Source of the DNA: Clostridia bacterium
GTDB taxonomy: Bacteria; Bacillota; Clostridia; Oscillospirales; Acutalibacteraceae
DNA length: 64,000 nt
Assembly: GCA_900770255.1 (NCBI GenBank)
Contig: CAAGJN010000012.1
Span: 7,215 to 71,214 of the forward strand
Direction: 5' to 3'
The translations under genes and the position numbers were made by a program. A model generated the notes under the pieces. That model ran no database searches. It worked only from the letters and a program-made list of their open reading frames with translations, and was not told where the DNA came from. The first letter of the stretch is position 1. Each line of letters begins with the position of its first letter. Shown here piece by piece: positions 55,877 through 62,218 of the stretch.

Positions 55877-56575
55877 TCAGTCAACAAATTCTTTTATGCA
55901 GCGCTCGTATGCCGCTACCGGGTCGGCGGCCGCCGTTATCGGTCTGCCGACTACAATGTAGTCCGAGCCGATCTCTTTTGCCTGTTCGGGCATCATGACG
56001 CGCCTCTGATCGCCGGCGTCGCCGTCTGCAAAGCGCACTCCGGGGGTCACGGTCAGAAAGCCCTTGCCGCAGACCTCATGCACCTTCTGCGCCTCGAGCG
56101 GGGAGCAGACCACTCCGTCGAGTCCGGCGTTCTTCGCAGTCTCAGCGTAGTGCATGACCACCTTGTCTATCGGCTCGCATATTAGGAGATCGCGCTCCAT
56201 CGTCTGCTGATCGGTGGAGGTGAGCTGCGTGACTGCGATCAGCAGCGGGCGCGTGCCGTCGGGGCGGGTCAGCCCCTCAAGCGCCGCCTGCATCATCTGA
56301 GTCGCGCCTGCGGCGTGGAGGTTGCACATGTCGATATCGAGCCCGGAGAGCACGGCCATGCTCTTTTTGACGGTGTTCGGGATATCGTGGAGCTTGAGGT
56401 CGAGAAATATTCTATGACCCCTCGCCTTGATGTCGCGGACTATCTGAGGCCCCTCGGCGTAGAAAAGCTCCATGCCTATCTTGACAAACGGCTTTCTGCC
56501 TTCGAATTTGTCGAGAAAGTCGAGTGCCGTCTCCCTGTCTGCAAAGTCGCAGGCGATTATTACATCTTTACCCAT
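55877..56575 (-). CDS. pyrF: Orotidine 5'-phosphate decarboxylase
   Basis: Decarboxylates OMP to UMP. The 232-residue barrel has IIACDFADRETALDFLDKF, the catalytic FLDLKLHDIPNTVKKSM with the Lys-Asp network, and GVRFADGDAGDQRRV near the phosphate-binding loop. It belongs to the common type 1 family. AGGAGG lies upstream of the ATG, inside the end of pyrD, which it overlaps by 8 bp. Confidence 0.96.
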   Translation of the reverse strand: MGKDVIIACDFADRETALDFLDKFEGRKPFVKIGMELFYAEGPQIVRDIKARGHRIFLDLKLHDIPNTVKKSMAVLSGLDIDMCNLHAAGATQMMQAALEGLTRPDGTRPLLIAVTQLTSTDQQTMERDLLICEPIDKVVMHYAETAKNAGLDGVVCSPLEAQKVHEVCGKGFLTVTPGVRFADGDAGDQRRVMMPEQAKEIGSDYIVVGRPITAAADPVAAYERCIKEFVD

Positions 56576-57485
56576 TGTGTGCGCCTCCTATTATGTCTCT
56601 GAGATCTTTTATGCCGAATTTGTCCGCCGCGGCGGGCAGTTCGTCGATTATCTTTTTGCAGATGAACGGATCGACGAGATTTGCAGCACCGATCTCGACC
56701 GCAGTCGCTCCGGCGAGCATCATCTCTATCACGTCCTGTGCCGAGGATACGCCGCCCATGCCGACGACCGGGATCTTCACGGCCGAATATACCTGATAGA
56801 CCATCCTGAGCGCAACGGGGAAGATCGCGCTGCCCGAAAAGCCGCCCATCGTGTTCGCTATGACCGGCTTTTTCGTCCTGAGGTCTATCCTCATTCCGAG
56901 CAGAGTGTTTATAAGGCTTATTCCGTCCGCTCCCGCGTCCTCGCAGGCTCTTGCGATGCTCACGATGTCCGTGACGTTCGGCGAGAGCTTGATGATCACC
57001 GGCTTTGTCGTCACGGCCTTGACCGCCTTTGTCACCTGCGCCGCCGCCTCCGGGTCGGTGCCGAAGCTCATCCCGCCGCCGTGTACGTTCGGGCAGCTTA
57101 CGTTTACCTCCAGCCAGCCGACCTGCTCCTCGGCGTCAAGGCACTCGCAGGTGTAGGCATAGTCCTCGACCGAAAAACCGCTTACATTCGCCATTACCTT
57201 TTTGTCAAAGCAGCGGCGAAGCTTGGGCAGCTCCTCGCTGATAACCTTTTCCACCCCGGGGTTTTGCAGCCCGACCGCGTTTATCATACCCGCGGTGCAC
57301 TCGGCTATCCTCGGGGTCGGATTGCCGAAGCGCGGCTCCCTTGTCGTGCCCTTGAACGAGAATGTTCCGAGGCAGTTTATGTCGTATAGCTCGGCAAATT
57401 CATAGCCGTAGCCGAAGGTGCCTGAGGCGGGGATGACCGGATTGTCAAGCTCTGTCGAGCACAGGTCAACGCTCAGTCTGCCCAT
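56568..57485 (-). CDS. pyrD: Dihydroorotate dehydrogenase, class 1B catalytic subunit
   Basis: FMN enzyme oxidising dihydroorotate to orotate, with NAD as acceptor through PyrK. The 305-residue product has the N-terminal VDLCSTELDNPVIPASGTFG, the catalytic-cysteine segment EVNVSCPNVHGGG and the FMN-binding GMGGVSSAQDVIE. The catalytic Cys rather than Ser marks class 1. The ATG at 57485 with GGAGAT upstream is chosen over a longer frame. It overlaps the pyrK stop by 13 bp. Confidence 0.96.
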   Translation of the reverse strand: MGRLSVDLCSTELDNPVIPASGTFGYGYEFAELYDINCLGTFSFKGTTREPRFGNPTPRIAECTAGMINAVGLQNPGVEKVISEELPKLRRCFDKKVMANVSGFSVEDYAYTCECLDAEEQVGWLEVNVSCPNVHGGGMSFGTDPEAAAQVTKAVKAVTTKPVIIKLSPNVTDIVSIARACEDAGADGISLINTLLGMRIDLRTKKPVIANTMGGFSGSAIFPVALRMVYQVYSAVKIPVVGMGGVSSAQDVIEMMLAGATAVEIGAANLVDPFICKKIIDELPAAADKFGIKDLRDIIGGAHNG

Positions 57486-58210
57486 ATTATCTCCTCGCTT
57501 TCCATCACGGGGCCGTCCTTGCAGATGCGCTTGTTCCCCGTCAGAGTTTTGCATGAGCAGCCCATGCACGCGCCGAAGCCGCAGCCCATGCGCTCCTCAA
57601 AGCTGTATTGCCCCGCCGTTTTCATTATTTTGTGCATCGCGCGGAACATCGGCTCCGGACCGCAGGTGTAAAAGAATGTATAGTCGAGCTCCTTTATCAC
57701 GTCCGTGACGAAGCCTTTCTCTCCGTATGAGCCGTCGGCAGTTGTTACATATACCTCTGCGCCGAGCGCGCGGAATTCGTCCTCGCAGAACACGTCGCTG
57801 CGGCTGTTGAAGCCGAGCACCGCCGTCACCTTTTTGCCCTGCGATATGAGCTCCTTGCAGAGCTTGTACATCGGCGGCACGCCGACTCCGCCGCCGACAA
57901 GCAGCGGCCTTTCTCCGCTTTTTGCTGTATCGTAGCCGTTGCCGAGCCCTGTGAGCAGATCGAGCTTTTCGCCGGCCGCCATGCGGCTCATCTGCTCCGT
58001 GCCTGCGCCGACTACTTTGTATATTATCGTCAGAATGTCGCCCTCACAGTCGCAGACCGATATCGGACGGCGCAGAAAAAATTCGTCGAGCTTTATATTC
58101 ACAAACTGCCCCGGCACGGTTATTGCTGAGGTGTCGCCCCTGAGAGTCATTCTGAACACGCCGCGCGCAAGCGGTTCGTTTGCCGTGACCGCAAATATGC
58201 CCTGCTTCAT
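57473..58210 (-). CDS. pyrK: Dihydroorotate dehydrogenase electron-transfer subunit
   Basis: FAD and [2Fe-2S] protein that passes electrons from PyrD to NAD. The 245-residue product has a ferredoxin-reductase-like FAD domain (FLRRPISVCDCEGD), an NAD-binding GGGVGVPPMYKLCKEL, and the C-terminal cluster motif MGCGFGACMGCSC followed by a fourth Cys in RICKDGPV. ATG at 58210 has GGGAGG upstream; it overlaps the pyrC stop by 4 bp. Confidence 0.95.
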   Translation of the reverse strand: MKQGIFAVTANEPLARGVFRMTLRGDTSAITVPGQFVNIKLDEFFLRRPISVCDCEGDILTIIYKVVGAGTEQMSRMAAGEKLDLLTGLGNGYDTAKSGERPLLVGGGVGVPPMYKLCKELISQGKKVTAVLGFNSRSDVFCEDEFRALGAEVYVTTADGSYGEKGFVTDVIKELDYTFFYTCGPEPMFRAMHKIMKTAGQYSFEERMGCGFGACMGCSCKTLTGNKRICKDGPVMESEEIIWAD

Positions 58211-59415
58211 CTTTTTGCCTCCCTGTCGGTGTAGACTGCCCTGCCGCCGCAGACTGTCAGCAGGCACCGGCCGAATACCGTTTTGCCCGCGAACGGAGTC
58301 GCGCGTCCCATTGAGAGAAACTCGCCGGGATCGATCACATAGGGCCTTTCAACCTCAAACACAGCAAAGTCGAGCCCCGTATCTATCCCGAAGCGCTCCT
58401 TCGGAGAAAAACTCATCAGCTCTATGAGCTTCTCAAGTGTGATAACACCTTTTTTTACAAGCTCGGTGTAGAGCACCGGGAACGCAGTCTCGAGCCCCAC
58501 AATGCCCATCAGGCTATTTTCGAGTCCGCGGCTTTTCTCCTGCGCGCTATGCGGCGCGTGGTCGGTCGCGATCATATCTATCGTGCCGTCCTTTATTCCC
58601 TCGATAAGAGCGGCTCTGTCCTCGCGGCTGCGCAGGGGCGGGTTCATCTTAAAGCGGCCGTCCTCCTCGAGATCCTCGTCGCAGAGCGTCAGATAGTGCG
58701 GCCCTGTTTCGCAGGTGACGTTTACTCCGCGCATTTTTGCTTTGCGTATGAGTTCGACGCTCTCCTTCGTCGAGATGTGGCAGACGTGATATGCACAGCC
58801 CGTCTCCTCGGCAAGGCGGAGATCACGCTCGATCTGCATGTATTCGCTCGCGCTCGATATGCCTCTGTGCCCGTGAGCCGCAGCGTATTTTCCGTCGTGG
58901 ATATAGCCGCCGTTTAACAGCGAATTGTCCTCGCAGTGCGCGGCGATGAGCTTTCCGAGCGAGCCTGCCTTGAGCATGGCCCGGCGCATCATTTCGCCGT
59001 CCTGAACGCCTCTGCCGTCGTCGGAGAAGGCGCAGACTCTGTCGGCGAACTTATCCATGTCGGAGAGCTCCGCTCCCTTTTCGCCCTTTGTTATCGTTCC
59101 GTAGGGAAGGACTTTTATCACGGCGTTGCGTTTGATTATGTCAAGCTGTTTTTGAAGATTTTCAACGCTGTCCGGCACGGGGTCGAGGTTCGGCATCGTG
59201 CACACCGCCGTGTAGCCGCCGCGGGCGGCCGCGGCTGAGCCTGACGCTATAGTCTCCTTATAAGAAAATCCCGGCTCTCTGAAATGCACATGAACATCAC
59301 AAAAGCCGGGAACAATAATACAGTTTTCAAAATCGGAGGAGCAGCCCCCGTCCGACAGAAACTGCCGCGCAAAGGCTTTGATCTTCTCATATCTGCAAGT
59401 ACGATCCTGCGTCAT
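58207..59415 (-). CDS. pyrC: Dihydroorotase
   Basis: Zinc amidohydrolase closing carbamoyl-aspartate to dihydroorotate. The 402-residue product is of the larger class I type: VPGFCDVHVHFREPGFSYKE carries the metal-binding HxH, followed by AAHCED, the VCHIST segment with a metal His, and MIATDHAPHS with the catalytic Asp. The ATG at 59415 has AAAGGAG upstream; the frame is open further back through the leader but without support. It is the first gene of the pyr operon. Confidence 0.95.
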   Translation of the reverse strand: MTQDRTCRYEKIKAFARQFLSDGGCSSDFENCIIVPGFCDVHVHFREPGFSYKETIASGSAAAARGGYTAVCTMPNLDPVPDSVENLQKQLDIIKRNAVIKVLPYGTITKGEKGAELSDMDKFADRVCAFSDDGRGVQDGEMMRRAMLKAGSLGKLIAAHCEDNSLLNGGYIHDGKYAAAHGHRGISSASEYMQIERDLRLAEETGCAYHVCHISTKESVELIRKAKMRGVNVTCETGPHYLTLCDEDLEEDGRFKMNPPLRSREDRAALIEGIKDGTIDMIATDHAPHSAQEKSRGLENSLMGIVGLETAFPVLYTELVKKGVITLEKLIELMSFSPKERFGIDTGLDFAVFEVERPYVIDPGEFLSMGRATPFAGKTVFGRCLLTVCGGRAVYTDREAKR

Positions 59416-59428
59416 AATAAGCTCCTTT

Positions 59429-59459
59429 GTAAAAAAAAGTCCTGCATTCTGCAAGACTT
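59429..59459 (-). terminator. Attenuator terminator of the pyr operon
   Basis: AAGTCTTGCA / TGCAGGACTT stem (59437-59459) followed on the minus strand by eight T residues, just ahead of the pyrC ribosome binding site. Confidence 0.88.
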
Positions 59460-59510
59460 GATAGACAAAACCGCCGGGACAGGGCAAAGCGCGCCCGCCC
59501 GATCACTATT

Positions 59511-59541
59511 CAGTACCAATCTTGCCGGCATCTCTGTACCG
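59511..59541 (-). promoter_or_regulatory. Probable PyrR-binding hairpin in the pyr leader
   Basis: CGGTAC pairs with GTACTG around ACAGAGATGCCGGCAAGA on the minus strand. The CAGAGA bulge and GCAAGA block resemble the anti-antiterminator that PyrR binds with UMP in Firmicutes. A terminator follows 52 nt later. No pyrR gene is in the window. Confidence 0.6.
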
Positions 59542-59561
59542 CTTAAAAATTGATTTTGTAT

Positions 59562-59590
59562 ATTATACCAAGCGCCGCAGGCTTTGTCAA
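59562..59590 (-). promoter_or_regulatory. Consensus promoter of the pyr operon
   Basis: TTGACA (59585-59590), 17-bp spacer, TATAAT (59562-59567), minus strand. Confidence 0.88.
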
Positions 59591-59637
59591 TATGCGTCGG
59601 GAATAAATGAAGCGTTTGTAAATTATTTTATTTTACG

Positions 59638-59667
59638 TTGACTTGTTGACATACTTACTTATATAAT
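59638..59667 (+). promoter_or_regulatory. Probable promoter of the degV gene
   Basis: TTGACT (59638-59643), 18-bp spacer, TATAAT (59662-59667). A TTGACA also occurs at 59645 but is too close to the -10. Confidence 0.6.
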
Positions 59668-59714
59668 GGATGTAATGCCGCCGATCGGGCGGCTAAAAAG
59701 GAGGGAAATTGGAA

Positions 59715-60551
59715 ATGAAGTGGAATATTATTACTGATTCAAGCTGCGATATCTTTGAACTTGAGGAGAAGTACGACAACATCGAATTTTCGTCGGTGCC
59801 GTTCACGATCAGCGTGGGCGGGGAAAATTTTGTTGACGACAGAAATCTTGATGTCAACGGGATGATTGACTCTATGGAGGCATGTGCAGACGCGAGCCAT
59901 ACGGCGTGTCCGTCGCCTCACGCATGGTGTGAGCAGTTTGAAAAAGAGGGCAACGTCATCGCGATCACAATTTCAAGCAAGCTTTCAGGCAGCTACAACA
60001 GCGCGTGCGCAGCGCGCGAAATGGTTCTCGAGGATCATCCTGAGAAAAAAATCGCAGTTATCGACTCGCGCTCGGCGGGATCGGAGCTCGTGCTTATCGT
60101 GCGCAAGCTCTGTGAGCTGATAGCGGACGGCAGCAATTTTGAGCAGGTTGTCGAGAAAGCGGAGCTGTATTTGCGCCATACGCATGTCGTGTTTGCGCTC
60201 TCATCGTTTGACAATCTCATAAAGAACGGCAGAATGAGCAAGATAGTCGGTTTTGTTGCCCACAAGCTCGGCTTCTGGGGCATAGGCATCGGCAGCGAGC
60301 AGGGGACTATCGAGATCAAGCAGAAGATACGCGGCAGCAAGAAGGCGCTCGATGCGATAATCGAGGATATGAAGGAGCGCGGCTTTCACTGCGGTCAGGT
60401 GGTTATCAGCCATTGCAGCAACGCGGAGTTTGCCGAGAGCGTCAAGAATGCCATTCAGAGCGTGTGGGATAAGGCGGAGATCAAGATCGTTCACGCGCGC
60501 GGCCTTTGCAGCTACTACGCCGAAAAAGGCGGACTGATAGTCGGCTTCTAA
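59715..60551 (+). CDS. DegV family fatty-acid-binding protein
   Basis: DegV proteins bind fatty acids and present them to the FakA kinase in Firmicutes. The 278-residue product has the N-terminal IITDSSCDI (fatty-acid-binding strand), AITISSKLSGSYNSACAA in the lipid pocket, AVIDSRSAGSELVL and KNGRMSKIVGFVA. The ATG at 59715 has GGAGG 10 nt upstream; an earlier TTG at 59709 is too close. No fakA is nearby. Confidence 0.9.
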   Translation: MKWNIITDSSCDIFELEEKYDNIEFSSVPFTISVGGENFVDDRNLDVNGMIDSMEACADASHTACPSPHAWCEQFEKEGNVIAITISSKLSGSYNSACAAREMVLEDHPEKKIAVIDSRSAGSELVLIVRKLCELIADGSNFEQVVEKAELYLRHTHVVFALSSFDNLIKNGRMSKIVGFVAHKLGFWGIGIGSEQGTIEIKQKIRGSKKALDAIIEDMKERGFHCGQVVISHCSNAEFAESVKNAIQSVWDKAEIKIVHARGLCSYYAEKGGLIVGF

Positions 60552-60563
60552 TGCCGCAATAAA

Positions 60564-60597
60564 GCAAAAAAATTCCCCGGGCATATGCTCGGGGAAT
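60564..60597 (-). terminator. Terminator downstream of mscL
   Basis: ATTCCCCG / CGGGGAAT stem (60572-60597) followed on the minus strand by TTTTTTT. It sits between the convergent degV and mscL genes. Confidence 0.8.
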
Positions 60598-60686
60598 ATT
60601 GCGTTAATGACTTTATGAGCGTTGCCCGCAGCGGACGGCGGCCGACTTGCCCTTGACGGCAAATAAGGGGAGGACGAGCCTTTCTC

Positions 60687-61181
60687 TTATGCCTCTTCTC
60701 CGCCCAGCTCGCTCGTGCAGTGCGGGCACCTGACTGCGTCAACGGGGATATCCGTGCAGCAGAACGGGCAGGTTTTCGTGGTCGCGGGGGCGGGCTCATC
60801 CTCTTTCTCATGGACGAGCTTGGCCTTTGCCGTCGCCATGAGCTTGATAACGAGGAAAATTGCGAGCGCTATTATAAGAAAGTCGAGCACGGTCTGAATA
60901 AAATTGCCGTAGTTGAGCGTCGCGAAGCCGGCCTCGGCCGCGAGCGTGGGGGTAGTCATCACAGCGGGATCAAAGCCGGTTTTGTCGCCGAGAACGACGA
61001 ACATGTCCTTGAGACTGCCGCCGCCTGTGATGAGTCCGACGAGCGGCATGATGAGGTCGGAGACGAGCGAGGTGACGATCTTGCCGAACGCGCCGCCGAC
61101 AACAACGCCGACGGCCATGTCAACTACGTTGCCTTTTGAGATAAATTCTCTGAATTCCTGAACTAACTTGATTTTCTTCAT
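60687..61181 (-). CDS. mscL: Large-conductance mechanosensitive channel with a C-terminal zinc ribbon
   Basis: Pore that opens on membrane tension and releases solutes in osmotic downshock. The 164-residue product has the MscL signature EFREFISKGNVVDMAVGVVV, two membrane helices and the periplasmic-side loop. After the second helix comes a charged linker and a zinc ribbon, CPFCCTDIPVDAVRCPHC (two CxxC pairs), in place of the usual short helical bundle. The ATG at 61181 gives the expected N-terminus; upstream extension is not supported. It is a single gene. Confidence 0.94.
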   Translation of the reverse strand: MKKIKLVQEFREFISKGNVVDMAVGVVVGGAFGKIVTSLVSDLIMPLVGLITGGGSLKDMFVVLGDKTGFDPAVMTTPTLAAEAGFATLNYGNFIQTVLDFLIIALAIFLVIKLMATAKAKLVHEKEDEPAPATTKTCPFCCTDIPVDAVRCPHCTSELGGEEA

Positions 61182-61282
61182 TTTTTCACACCCTTGTGCA
61201 ATAATCGGGCGTTTGCCCATACCTTTATTATATATAAGAGCCGCGCAGACGGCAAGACCTTTTTTTATTTTTCGGAGGCAGT

Positions 61283-61774
61283 ATGTTTTATCACACCTTT
61301 GATCCGGTTTATGACGAAAATTCCCGCGTGCTGATACTGGGCTCGTTCCCGTCGGTGAAGTCGCGCGAGCAGGGATTTTATTATGCCCATGCGCAGAACC
61401 GTTTCTGGCGCGTGATAGCGGATATCACGGGCGAGGAGACTCCGCAGACGGTGGAGGAAAAAAAGTCGCTGCTGCTGCGCCGCAATATCGCGCTGTGGGA
61501 TGTTGCTCATTGCTGCGAGGTAGACGGCTCGAGCGACAGCAGTATGAGAAATGTCCGCCCGAATGATATTGCCGCTTTGCTTGAAAATACGCAGATCACG
61601 CGAATATTCGCAAACGGAAAGACCGCAGCTAAGCTCTATGAGAAGCTCGTCGCTCCCAAAACCGGCTTGCCGATAACCTGCCTGCCATCCACCAGTCCCG
61701 CAAATGCCGCGTTCAGCCTCGAACGCCTGCGCGAGGAGTGGAAAGCAGTTGTGACAGATACATATACAAAGTAA
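61283..61774 (+). CDS. DNA-deoxyinosine glycosylase-like protein (uracil-DNA glycosylase superfamily)
   Basis: Removes hypoxanthine or related deaminated bases from DNA in relatives. The 163-residue product has motif 1 VLILGSFPSVKSREQGFYY, AHAQNRFWRVIADITG, the ALWDVAHCCEVDGSSD segment, and motif 2 LPSTSPANAAF. This is the pattern of the Mug/DIG branch. GGAGG lies 4 nt before the ATG. Single gene; no operon partner. Confidence 0.87.
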   Translation: MFYHTFDPVYDENSRVLILGSFPSVKSREQGFYYAHAQNRFWRVIADITGEETPQTVEEKKSLLLRRNIALWDVAHCCEVDGSSDSSMRNVRPNDIAALLENTQITRIFANGKTAAKLYEKLVAPKTGLPITCLPSTSPANAAFSLERLREEWKAVVTDTYTK

Positions 61775-62218
61775 AACCAAACAGACTCCATTGTCAAAGT
61801 GAAGCGGCCGTCGCAGCCGAGACGGAGGGATTCTTACATCTTCAGGTGAAAAATCAGAAGCGTAGGAGCCCCTGAAAAACCCTATATTCGATCAAGCAGA
61901 GAACTTCCTTAATTATCCAATACGGCAATTTCTGTGCAAAATGCCAAAATATTATATGAAAAATAAACTGTTTCTAATTTAAACATAAAATTTGAACTTT
62001 TCTGTTGACAAACCAAAAAGGTGCGAGTAAAATAAAGCTATGGTGTAATGGTGTAGTTATGCGGGGAGGTGGCCTCTCTTCCGTGTGACGTGCCGTTGCA
62101 GTTGCGGCAAAGCCTGGTGCAAAGCTGCGAAATAGAAAAATACGGGCAAAAGAAGATAGCGCCGTACATAGCAATGTGTACCTGCCCGGCGCTGAAAATC
62201 AAAAGAAAGGTGATAATT
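61775..62218 (+). promoter_or_regulatory. 444-bp region: possible repeat, then promoter and structured leader of the surface protein gene
   Basis: From 61775 to about 61930 the sequence is G+C-mixed, non-coding and may be an interspersed repeat. A promoter TTGACA (62005-62010), 17-bp spacer, TAAAAT (62028-62033) follows. The leader of about 180 nt contains GCAAAGCC and GCAAAGCTGCG blocks near 62109-62128. A strong hairpin AGCGCC...GGCGCT (62157-62193) with an inner GTACA/TGTAC stem ends shortly before the ribosome binding site. It may be a regulatory RNA of unknown type. Confidence 0.55.

Noticed and set aside
62090..62200. c-di-GMP riboswitch before the surface protein gene
   Set aside because: CAAAGC blocks are suggestive, but the GNRA-capped stem, receptor and the ordered GCAAACC core of class I are not found.
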